DNA of 12,609 nucleotides, from contig JADHKY010000023.1 of the NCBI GenBank assembly GCA_016780945.1, positions 1 to 12,609 of the forward strand, given 5' to 3'. Numbering within the stretch: the stretch's first letter is position 1; the number at the start of each line of letters is the position of its first letter. This document shows, in pieces, positions 6,457 to 12,609 of this stretch. This DNA is from Aquiluna sp. (GTDB lineage: Bacteria > Actinomycetota > Actinomycetes > Actinomycetales > Microbacteriaceae). The position numbers and the translations under genes were made by a program. The notes under the pieces were generated by a model. The model was not told where the DNA came from. It saw nothing but the letters and a program-made list of their open reading frames with translations, and did no database searches.

Positions 6457-6752
6457 TGGCTAGGGGCAAAAAACGTCGCGGAGCTCCAAAGCGCGAATAC
6501 GAAGAGCTTGATGTCACAAGACTGAGAATGTCCATCCCTCACACCGAGCAAAAGCGTGGGGGAGAGTTTCAAGTCCAGCAGACCATGGGCTCTAACGCCG
6601 AAGAGGGAAAGACCTGGATCTGTCCAGTTTGTGTGGTTCTCATAGAGCCAGGGGTGGTTCACACCGTGGCCTGGGATATCCACCGGGGGGTTCAATCCAG
6701 GCGCCATTTCCACAACCACTGCTGGAAGCTCTTTGATGGGATTCTTCCCTGA
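6456..6752 (+). CDS. Conserved small Cys/His protein, putative zinc binder
   Basis: 98-residue protein whose function I do not know. It has a basic N-terminus (MARGKKRRGAPKRE) and a compact C-terminal motif. C56-P-V-C59 is followed by H69, then H76, and finally H84-F-H86-N-H88-C89-W90. The C-x2-C plus H/C arrangement suggests one structural zinc site. I recall a similar actinobacterial family with a CPxC motif and a terminal RRHxHxxCW, sometimes annotated as ATP/GTP-binding protein, although no nucleotide-binding motif is visible. The start overlaps the upstream stop by one base (TAATG, 6454-6458) and lacks a Shine-Dalgarno, and the end overlaps the next gene in the same way (TGATG). It is therefore the middle of a tightly coupled three-gene unit. 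Nucleic-acid binding is possible from charge and fold but is inference. Confidence 0.8.
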   Translation: MARGKKRRGAPKREYEELDVTRLRMSIPHTEQKRGGEFQVQQTMGSNAEEGKTWICPVCVVLIEPGVVHTVAWDIHRGVQSRRHFHNHCWKLFDGILP

Positions 6753-7456
6753 TGGAGATCACCTCAAATACTGTCCTTGCTGCAACTCGAGAAGACATCG
6801 AACTTCATACCGCAGATGGCCAGGTCCTGGTTGGCGAGCTGGCCCTTCCCGAGTCTGGAACCCCCACGGCAACGCTCATTACTTTGCATCCGCTTCCGAC
6901 CCACGGGGGGTTTATGGACTCCCACATCCTCCGCAAAGCCGCTAATCGCCTTCCTAAGCTTGCAAACCTTGCAGTTATTAGGTTCAACACCCGCGGCACA
7001 TCATCGCCCCGAGGAGCCTCAACCGGCAGTTTCGACGGCGGTGTCCTAGAGCAGCACGATGTGGCGGCTGCGGTTGAATTTGCCAAGAGTCGAGGACTGA
7101 CGAACCTATGGCTCGTTGGTTGGTCCTTTGGCACTGAGCTTGCGATCAAGTACGGACCAGACCACGAAATCTCGGGCGTAATCTTGCTCTCACCACCACT
7201 TCACAGAGCAAGCGAAGCGGATCTATTGCGCTGGAATGAGTTTGCTAGACCACTAATTGCCTTTGTGCCGGAGCTGGATGAGTTCCTGAAGCCAAATGAG
7301 GCGGCCGATCGATTCGCTCTAGTCCCGCATGCCAAGGTGCTGGCATTCGACGGAGAAAAACATCTTTGGGTGGGGGAGAGTGCGACCAGAAGGGTGCTCA
7401 ACCAGATTGTTCAAGAGGTAAACCCCTCGGTTGGAACTCTCCCTACAAGCTATTAG
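6752..7456 (+). CDS. Alpha/beta hydrolase family protein
   Basis: 234-residue cytosolic serine hydrolase of the alpha/beta fold, resembling the COG2945-type group. HPLPTHGGFMDS (46-57) is the characteristic segment that supplies the oxyanion-hole region. The nucleophile is S125 in GWSFG (123-127). Likely catalytic partners are D176 (VPELDEF) and H204 (DGEKHLW). FNTRGTSSPRGAS (78-90) fits the FNFRGxGxS-like motif of this group. The substrate is unknown; an esterase, thioesterase or dipeptidase-type reaction is possible. The ATG overlaps the previous stop by one base. The TAG stop overlaps the stop of the convergent AI-2E-type gene by 4 nt (TTAG, 7453-7456), with no terminator between them. Confidence 0.88.
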   Translation: MEITSNTVLAATREDIELHTADGQVLVGELALPESGTPTATLITLHPLPTHGGFMDSHILRKAANRLPKLANLAVIRFNTRGTSSPRGASTGSFDGGVLEQHDVAAAVEFAKSRGLTNLWLVGWSFGTELAIKYGPDHEISGVILLSPPLHRASEADLLRWNEFARPLIAFVPELDEFLKPNEAADRFALVPHAKVLAFDGEKHLWVGESATRRVLNQIVQEVNPSVGTLPTSY

Positions 7457-8505
7457 CGCAGCTGCTGGGTAGGCATCCAAACCTCGCGAATAATCAGCAG
7501 GATTGATGCGGCGACTGGAATCGCAATTAGCGCCCCGAGGATTCCCATAAGCGTGCCACCCATCAGGGCGGCAATCACAACTATGGAAGCCGGTACCGAA
7601 ACAGCGCGCTTCATGACCCTTGGGCTAATTAGGTAGGCCTCGACCTGGAGGTAAACCAGGTAGTAGATAACCGCCCAGAGGGCATAGCTCGAGCCTGAGA
7701 GGTAACTCACACCAACAACCAGCAAGCCTGCCGATGCGGGACCAACTAGCGGAATAAGGGCCAGCAAGAAGGCAGCAAGGCTCAGAAGAAGTGAGTACTG
7801 AGAGCCAACAATTGTCAAAAAGATAAACAGAACGGTGGCGTGAAGCAGCGCCACTGAGGTTTGTCCCATAACCCAACGACCCACCGAGAGTGCGACCTGG
7901 TCAGTAAGTTTCTTGAACCGCTCACGCTTCGAGGCCGCGGTAAGTCTGGAGAGGTACTCCTTCATGGGCTCTAGCGACGCCATGAAGTAGATGCTCAGAA
8001 TGACGACGATGATGAACCCGACAACACCACTTAGTACCCCAAAGCCAACCTGCAAGACTCCACCCAAAAGCGTCGGCCAGTTCGTCGTGTCAGTCAGGAA
8101 TTCAAGTGCACCGTCAGCGGCTGCCGTGATGTTTCCACCAAGCTGAGCATCCCAAGAGGAGATTAGGTCGTTGGAAACCACGTTTGTCACGATGGTTGGG
8201 ATCCGATTAATAAGCTTTCCTGCTTCGGTCACAGCCGTTGGAATAATCGCCCAAAGCAAGAGAGCCACCGCTCCCAAGAAGCCCGCGATAACGATAATTA
8301 CGGCAAGTGGCCTGGGAAGCTTCCACTTGGTTAGGGCCCGAACTATCGGATCCATGCCAAGGGCAATGAAGAGGGCTATTCCGATGTAGGTGAGGATGGT
8401 TGCGGTTTGGGTAACCGCAGCACCGATAAGGATTGCCGTGAGCACGCCGAGTCCACCAACCAGGCCAACCTGGAAGGCATTTGTGACTCTCGCCCGCTGC
8501 TCCAT
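7453..8505 (-). CDS. AI-2E/PerM family membrane transporter
   Basis: 350-residue polytopic membrane protein of the AI-2E transporter (UPF0118/PerM) family. About eight membrane segments are visible: two near residues 12-50, one at 67-90, one around 150-180, then a cytoplasmic basic loop (KRERFKKL), and the rest from about 215 to the end. The C-terminal family pattern is recognisable: IPLVGPASAG (about 255-265), YLISPRVMKRAVSVP, and GGTLMGILGALIAIPVA. Some family members export the AI-2 signal and others act in Na+/H+ antiport or have no known substrate, so the family name should not be read as quorum sensing. The ATG is 4 nt after the stop of the upstream coiled-coil gene, and AAAGGAA inside the end of that gene is the ribosome binding site. 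The two genes form a minus-strand operon. Confidence 0.93.
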   Translation of the reverse strand: MEQRARVTNAFQVGLVGGLGVLTAILIGAAVTQTATILTYIGIALFIALGMDPIVRALTKWKLPRPLAVIIVIAGFLGAVALLLWAIIPTAVTEAGKLINRIPTIVTNVVSNDLISSWDAQLGGNITAAADGALEFLTDTTNWPTLLGGVLQVGFGVLSGVVGFIIVVILSIYFMASLEPMKEYLSRLTAASKRERFKKLTDQVALSVGRWVMGQTSVALLHATVLFIFLTIVGSQYSLLLSLAAFLLALIPLVGPASAGLLVVGVSYLSGSSYALWAVIYYLVYLQVEAYLISPRVMKRAVSVPASIVVIAALMGGTLMGILGALIAIPVAASILLIIREVWMPTQQLR

Positions 8506-8509
8506 CGCG

Positions 8510-9568
8510 CTATTCCTTTTCTAGATCTGCAACCACGCTACGCAGGTTTTCCAGATAAGTCTTGCTTGACAGCACTTTGTTCTCAAGCTCGGCTAGCTCT
8601 GCCTTGGCATTTCTCACTAGTTCTGCAGCCTCAGCCTGGGCCCTAGAACCCATTGCGACAGCTTCAAGCTCGGCGGATCTGACCAGCGCTTCGGCCTTCT
8701 CTCTGGCCTCTGTAAGCATGCGCGACTGTGTCTTGGAGGTCTCAAGTTCGAGCGTTTCGACCTCAAGCCTGAGGGTCTTGGCAGCCTGCTTCAGGTCAGT
8801 AATGTCCTTTTGGGCCGACTCGAGATACTGCTGGGTCTGCAGCACCGCCTCGTTGTGCTTTGCAAGGTATTCGGCCTCTGCCTCTTTCCTGCGCTGAGCA
8901 ATCTGGGCCTCAAGTTCGGCCATTAGCTTCTCCCGGACCTTGTCCTCCACTGAAATATCTGTGCTCAGGAGGTACTCCTTGGAGGCGAACCTTGCCTCTA
9001 GCTCCTGCTGCCTTGCTTCGAGTTCTCGTTTCGCGGTGGTGCGCATAGCCGCAATCTCCGTGGCGACCTGGCCCCTTAGCCTGCCTGCCTCTAATTCAGC
9101 CGCACTAACAAGGGCAGTGGCACTGCGCTCTGCCTTTGCGATGAGCTGATCGGCCTCAATGCTGGCCTCTGAGATGCGCCTAGCTGAGCGGCGCTCTGAC
9201 GCATCTAGCTGTTCCTGATAGCGCCTCTCGACCTCTTCGGTCTTGGTGAGCAACTCAGCCTCGACGCGCTCGACGAGCTCCTGGGACTCTTGCCGGGCCT
9301 TCTCACCGAGTTCAAGCGCAACCTGCTCGGCCGTGGAGAGAAGAGCGGATGCCTTTGCCCCAAGGGCTGAGTAGCTGGGTTGGGTTCTTAGGCCAAGTTC
9401 CTGTTCGGTCTCCTGCAAACGCTGATTGAGCCTGAGAGTCTCGGCTTGAAGTTCGGCGTTTTGCTCCTTGAGCCTCACCAGCTCTGCGCTGAGGGCCTTG
9501 AGCTCGCGTTCGACAGGCTGCGGGTCATAGCCGCGACGGACAATCTCGAAGCGAGAATCTGCTGCCAA
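8510..9568 (-). CDS. Long coiled-coil protein with DivIVA-type N-terminal motif (polar growth/cytoskeletal candidate)
   Basis: 352-residue protein. Residues 7-26 (FEIVRRGYDPQPVERELK) contain the DivIVA-like GYD motif. From about residue 25 to 345 the sequence is nearly continuous heptad-rich coiled coil with abundant A, E, L, K, R and Q, no membrane segment and no cysteine. This architecture, a short GYDxxxV head and a long rod, resembles DivIVA/Wag31 and the Streptomyces Scy/FilP intermediate-filament-like proteins that organise polar growth. It is not clearly Wag31 itself, because the head lacks the family's fuller first domain. The start is TTG at 9568. A TAG lies in frame eight codons upstream, no ATG or GTG intervenes, and the conserved motif begins right after it. 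A GGGGG about 8 nt upstream is a poor ribosome binding site. It is transcribed divergently from the composite envelope gene at 9633. Confidence 0.85.
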   Translation of the reverse strand: MAADSRFEIVRRGYDPQPVERELKALSAELVRLKEQNAELQAETLRLNQRLQETEQELGLRTQPSYSALGAKASALLSTAEQVALELGEKARQESQELVERVEAELLTKTEEVERRYQEQLDASERRSARRISEASIEADQLIAKAERSATALVSAAELEAGRLRGQVATEIAAMRTTAKRELEARQQELEARFASKEYLLSTDISVEDKVREKLMAELEAQIAQRRKEAEAEYLAKHNEAVLQTQQYLESAQKDITDLKQAAKTLRLEVETLELETSKTQSRMLTEAREKAEALVRSAELEAVAMGSRAQAEAAELVRNAKAELAELENKVLSSKTYLENLRSVVADLEKE

Positions 9569-9586
9569 GAGATAACCCCCGATGTG

Positions 9587-9621
9587 CGACTAAACTTTTG
9601 CGAGCTAGCAAAGTCTACTCG
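9587..9621. promoter_or_regulatory. Imperfect dyad with candidate divergent -10 boxes in the 9569-9632 gap
   Basis: The 15-nt arm at 9587-9601 and the 14-nt arm at 9608-9621 are inverted copies, matching at 12 of 14 paired positions with one extra T in the left arm. The spacer is GAGCTA. Each arm carries a TAnACT hexamer: TAAACT on plus (9591-9596) and TAGACT on minus (9617-9612). These are placed as -10 boxes for the genes at 9633 and 9568 respectively. No clear -35 is seen on either strand. The plus gene has Shine-Dalgarno GGAG at 9621-9624, 8 nt before its ATG. The dyad is read directly; promoter or operator function is inferred. Confidence 0.4.
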
Positions 9622-9632
9622 GAGCTAATCAC

Positions 9633-11336
9633 ATGCGCTTTTGGCTTGCCCTTGTCCTATTCGTAGGCGGATTGGCAGCGGGCAGTGTCGGGGTTGTAAA
9701 CCAGGTTGAAAACACCCCCATAGACACCATCATCGCTTCCCAGGAGCTTGACCAGCCCACCACCTATGTGATGATCCCAAACAAGCTCCTCACCGCCTAC
9801 AGCGCTAGCCCAAAGATCACCGTTAGAGGCGGAGAGATATTTGTGGCGACTGGTCGCCAGAGCGATATCGAGGCATGGCTTGAGGGAGGCCCATACGTTG
9901 AGCTGAGGCTGAGTATCGATGTTGCGCGGGAGACCGCGGAGCTTGCAGAGGTCTTGGTGGCAGGCAGTGGGAACCTCACGGACCCCAATGGCTCCGACAT
10001 TTGGAAGCAAGAAATCAACGGTCGCTCACAGGTCACGCTCAATTTGGAGCAGGACAACCAGACCGCAATCCTGGTGGCCTCAAACGGTCTGGAACTTGCC
10101 CCCAGAAGCATCGCGATTGAATGGGATATTGCAGACGAAGAGGTCGAAATACCACCAATTACCTATGTTGGCGTTGGGCTGATGGCACTCGGATCAATCG
10201 CTGGGCTCTGGGCTGCAATTGGTTTTGCTAACAAGTACCGCTCATCTAGACGACGAGGCCCAAAGCCTCCGAGGCGAAAGAGTCCGAGGAGGGCCGTATC
10301 CCAGGCTGGAGCCGGCCCAAGGCGCGGCAGAAGAGCCATGCGGCCAAATGCATTTATCGCAATTGGCCTTAGCACTGCGCTGCTCAGTGGCTGTGTGGCG
10401 GAGTATGAGAACCCAGTTCTTTCTCCCAGCCCACTTTCCAGTCCAGAAATTCTCACCCCAGCACTGACCCGTGACCAGGTGAGCGAGATACTCTTCGAAA
10501 TCGCTGAGGTAGTAAGGGTTGCGGACGAAAACAACGATCGCGAGTCCTTGGAGACCAGGGTCACAGGACCAGCGCTTGAGATGAGGCGCTTTGCCTACAA
10601 CCTAATCTCTCGACTTGACCAGGAGGAGAGCACTCTGGAGCCCCTGCTGGCTGGCCCCATTCAGCTCTTCCTACCTCCCGCCACGGACAGCTGGCCTCGC
10701 AACGTGATGGTGGTAACCGGTGAAGAGCAGCTTCAGATGCTGGTGCTCAGACAAGAGACCGTTAGAGACCAGTACAAGCTCTTTCAATACATGTCGCTTT
10801 TGCCCGGAGCTGACTTCCCGGATGTGGCGTCAGAGCTCACGGGCGCGAGCTCGCTAAACCCGGACAACAAGTTCTTGCTCGTTTCGCCTCGGCTGCTCGG
10901 GGAGGCGGTCGGTGATCTACTCAACAACGGTGCGGATTCTTTGTGGGTAGACATCGTTGATCCAAATAATGACTACATCAAGGACGTGGCATCTGTTCAG
11001 CGCGGTCTGGCCGAGACTCTCAGCAACGCAAACCTGGACTTCCAGCATGAGCAGACAGAAGACCCCATGGTCTTGCTTTCATCCCTTGATGGCGGAGCTC
11101 TTGTTGGTATCTACATGATTGACACCTACACGATCATCCCGAAGGAGCCCGGCGATGCAGTTGCCATAGCGGGTGACGAGGCCGTGCTGCTTGGAACCAG
11201 CGGCTCTGCAACTGGCATAGAAACTCGCTACGGCGCGATGCTGCTGTTCCACATCCCAGTCGCAGGTGGCGATGCTCAGGTGAGATTGCTTGGGGCAACG
11301 CAGCAGCTTCTGACCGCGGTAGCCTTGGGGTCGTAA
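9633..11336 (+). CDS. Composite envelope protein: membrane-anchored domain followed in frame by a lipoprotein-like domain
   Basis: 567-residue protein of unknown function. In order: signal or anchor segment (residues 3-22); first extracytoplasmic domain (about 23-175), beta-rich in appearance; membrane segment 177-198 (YVGVGLMALGSIAGLWAAI); very basic cytoplasmic stretch 200-238 (RSSRRRGPKPPRRKSPRR and RRGRRAMRP); hydrophobic segment 239-253 ending in a lipobox L-S-G-C (C254); Pro/Ser linker 259-275; second extracytoplasmic domain (about 278-567). Two ordinary export units are thus joined without a stop. M236 could be an internal start (see separate entry). I recall Microbacteriaceae proteins of similar layout, with a basic loop then a lipobox, beside the same TPR/thioredoxin-like gene, so the fusion is probably conserved and not an error; this is unverified. 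Its stop overlaps the next start by one base (TAATG). Confidence 0.78.
   Translation: MRFWLALVLFVGGLAAGSVGVVNQVENTPIDTIIASQELDQPTTYVMIPNKLLTAYSASPKITVRGGEIFVATGRQSDIEAWLEGGPYVELRLSIDVARETAELAEVLVAGSGNLTDPNGSDIWKQEINGRSQVTLNLEQDNQTAILVASNGLELAPRSIAIEWDIADEEVEIPPITYVGVGLMALGSIAGLWAAIGFANKYRSSRRRGPKPPRRKSPRRAVSQAGAGPRRGRRAMRPNAFIAIGLSTALLSGCVAEYENPVLSPSPLSSPEILTPALTRDQVSEILFEIAEVVRVADENNDRESLETRVTGPALEMRRFAYNLISRLDQEESTLEPLLAGPIQLFLPPATDSWPRNVMVVTGEEQLQMLVLRQETVRDQYKLFQYMSLLPGADFPDVASELTGASSLNPDNKFLLVSPRLLGEAVGDLLNNGADSLWVDIVDPNNDYIKDVASVQRGLAETLSNANLDFQHEQTEDPMVLLSSLDGGALVGIYMIDTYTIIPKEPGDAVAIAGDEAVLLGTSGSATGIETRYGAMLLFHIPVAGGDAQVRLLGATQQLLTAVALGS
10338..10394 (+). other. Internal lipoprotein signal peptide (M236 to C254) within the composite protein
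   Basis: ATG at 10338 begins MRPNAFIAIGLSTALLSGC: a short basic n-region, about 12 hydrophobic residues, then the lipobox LSGC with Cys at codon 10392-10394. Taken alone it is a textbook lipoprotein signal. A weak AGAAGAG lies just upstream, poorly spaced (2 nt). Either LspA cleaves the long precursor here, or a second product starts at M236, or the segment is simply a third membrane helix. Confidence 0.5.
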
Positions 11337-12184
11337 TGACTGAATTTGGTAACGCTTTTGACCTCTCCAAGCTCTCTGGGGAGGAGGGTGGAAACACCGT
11401 CAGCGCCTGGCTTGTAAGCGGCGACGAGCAAACTCTTCGCAGCTACCTAAAGCTCAGCGAACAGGTTCCCGTGCTGATGCTAATCAGTGATGACAGCGCA
11501 GACTCTGCTGCGGTGAAGACGCTGCTGACTAAGACCCTGGAGGCGAGCGAGGGCCGCTTCGCGGGTATCGAGATCAGCATGACCGCAGCACCCCAACTCG
11601 CTCAGGCAGTAGGCGTGAGCATGGCACCTGCGATGTTGGCAATACTCTCAGGACAACCCGCGCCACTCTTCCAGGGCAACATCGCCCAGGAGCAGTTTCT
11701 TCAGTTGCTCTCTCAGGTGCTGCAGCTTGCCAAGCAAAACAACATCACCGGCACAGTAAAGCTGGGAGCAGAACCCGAAAAGGAATCCGAGCCCCAGAAA
11801 CCGCTTAGTCCCGAGCACCAAGAGGCCTTTGCCGCAATTGAGCGAGGAGACTTTGCGGGAGCGAAGTCAAGCTACGAAAAGATTCTTGTTGAATACCCAA
11901 ATGACCAAGAAGCCCATGCGGGACTTGCGCAGGTAGAGCTCATGATTCGGCTGCAGGGCCGAGACCAAACTTCTGAGCTTGAGGCCGCGATGCTTGGCGC
12001 GGATCAGCTAATTGCCTCTAATAACGCAGAAGGCGCCTTCGAGCATCTTCTTGGCCTATTTGCAGAGCGAATCGATGATCGAGAAGCAATCAAGGAGAGA
12101 CTGCTAAAGCTGTTTCTGATTCTCGGTAACGATCACCCTGCGGTGCTTCAAGCCCGCAGGCGCCTCGCCTCGTTGATGTTCTAG
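11336..12184 (+). CDS. Thioredoxin-fold/TPR protein without active-site cysteines (YbbN/CnoX-like)
   Basis: 282-residue cytosolic protein. Residues about 23-135 look like a thioredoxin fold: strand VPVLMLIS (44-51), the place of CxxC occupied by SDDSADSAAV, and a cis-proline segment VSMAPAML (95-102). There is no cysteine anywhere in the protein, so it cannot be a redox thioredoxin. A polar linker (145-158) leads to a helical C-terminal half with TPR-like repeats (160-205: FAAIERGDFAGAKSSYEKIL, then AHAGLAQVEL; and about 215-280). This two-part layout is that of YbbN/CnoX-type co-chaperones, which hand clients to GroEL or DnaK in other bacteria. It overlaps the composite envelope gene by one base and is convergent with glgB, sharing CTAG (12181-12184). 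A chaperone role is inferred from architecture only. Confidence 0.85.
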   Translation: MTEFGNAFDLSKLSGEEGGNTVSAWLVSGDEQTLRSYLKLSEQVPVLMLISDDSADSAAVKTLLTKTLEASEGRFAGIEISMTAAPQLAQAVGVSMAPAMLAILSGQPAPLFQGNIAQEQFLQLLSQVLQLAKQNNITGTVKLGAEPEKESEPQKPLSPEHQEAFAAIERGDFAGAKSSYEKILVEYPNDQEAHAGLAQVELMIRLQGRDQTSELEAAMLGADQLIASNNAEGAFEHLLGLFAERIDDREAIKERLLKLFLILGNDHPAVLQARRRLASLMF

Positions 12185-12609
12185 ATCTTCTGAAGCACCA
12201 GCGCGCCAAGAGGCGGAACATTCAGCACCAAAGACTGCGCGCTGCCGTGAGACTGGATGTCGCTGGTAGAAATCTTCCCAAGGTTTCCCTGTCCGGAGCC
12301 CCCATAAACCTCGGCATCGGTGTTGAGTAGCTCTCGATACTCTCCTGGCTGGTCAACACCCAGCACAACATCGTGATGTGGGTTACCAGCAAAGTTCACT
12401 ACGACCAATAGCTGCTTTCCGGCTGAGTCCTCGCGAATAAAGCTCAGCAGGTTTCTATTGGCATCGCCGCCATCAATCCAGCGGAAGCCGGAGGGTTCAT
12501 GGTCTAGCTCCCAGAGGGCGCTGTGGGCTTGGTAAAGGGCATTGAGGTCTGCAACGAGCTGCTGAATGCCGCGGTGAGGGGCATGGTCTGTGAGCCACCA
12601 GTCAAGCTC
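12181..12609 (-). CDS. glgB: 1,4-alpha-glucan branching enzyme GlgB, C-terminal part (truncated by window edge)
   Basis: The minus-strand frame is open from the window end to TAG at 12181-12183, giving 142 residues. Reading from the edge: ELDWWLTDHAPHRGIQQLV, then LYQAHSALWELDHEPSGFRW, IDGGDANRNLLSFIRE, LLVVVNFAGNP, LLNTDAEVYGGSGQGN, and finally VPPLGALVLQKI. This matches the end of the GH13 barrel and the C-terminal all-beta domain of GlgB, which introduces alpha-1,6 branches into glycogen. Catalytic residues lie upstream, outside the window. The ATG available inside the window is not the real start. The stop overlaps that of the thioredoxin/TPR gene by 4 nt. A GlgB-like maltosyltransferase (GlgE) is a less likely alternative, since LDHEPSGFRWI with NTDAEVYGGSG is typical of GlgB. 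Confidence 0.93.
   Translation of the reverse strand, partial: ELDWWLTDHAPHRGIQQLVADLNALYQAHSALWELDHEPSGFRWIDGGDANRNLLSFIREDSAGKQLLVVVNFAGNPHHDVVLGVDQPGEYRELLNTDAEVYGGSGQGNLGKISTSDIQSHGSAQSLVLNVPPLGALVLQKI

Noticed and set aside
6164..6535. 123-residue minus-strand frame opposite the transglycosylase-like gene
   Set aside because: The sense strand encodes a complete recognisable domain with conserved catalytic motif. The antisense product has no features.

Overview
The window is bacterial chromosome, almost entirely coding, and reads as a compact actinobacterial genome. The evidence is the order xerC / M23 peptidase / rpsB / tsf / pyrH / frr / cdsA, two proteins carrying the DivIVA N-terminal motif (GYDxxxV), an Actinobacteria-type secreted transglycosylase-like protein, and a small Cys/His protein next to an alpha/beta hydrolase. 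Gene content, moderate GC (mid-50s by eye) and very tight packing suggest a small-genome Microbacteriaceae of the freshwater Luna/Aquiluna/Rhodoluna type. That placement is inference. No mobile element, CRISPR array, tRNA or rRNA was seen.

Layout. (1) 1-1007: the 3' part of xerC on the plus strand, convergent with a secreted M23-like peptidase. (2) 1008-1243: a divergent regulatory region with a probable rpsB promoter and structured leader. (3) 1244-3106: rpsB-tsf, closed by an intrinsic terminator at about 3124-3159. (4) 3198-5836: pyrH, frr, cdsA and a small protein made of repeated DivIVA-like motifs. (5) 5875-7456: a transglycosylase-like exoprotein, a Cys/His protein and an alpha/beta hydrolase, joined by 1-nt stop/start overlaps. 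(6) 9568 down to 7453, minus strand: a long coiled-coil protein with a DivIVA-type N-terminus, then an AI-2E/PerM-family membrane protein. (7) 9633-12184, plus strand: a composite envelope protein with an internal lipobox, then a cysteine-free thioredoxin-fold/TPR protein. (8) 12609-12181, minus strand: the C-terminal 142 residues of glycogen branching enzyme GlgB.

The theme is translation and ribosome recycling (S2, EF-Ts, RRF), nucleotide and phospholipid precursors (UMP kinase, CdsA), and the cell envelope and polar growth (DivIVA-like proteins, M23 and transglycosylase-like enzymes, AI-2E-type protein, composite lipoprotein). The most interesting items are the composite protein at 9633, the DivIVA-motif repeat protein at 5297, a long imperfect dyad in the divergent gap at 9569-9632, the Lys/Ala/Pro-rich tail of ribosomal protein S2 with a 47-bp perfect internal repeat, and the fact that all three convergent gene pairs overlap by exactly 4 nt. 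Nothing here is clearly a new defence or mobile system. Most of the window is conserved core genome.
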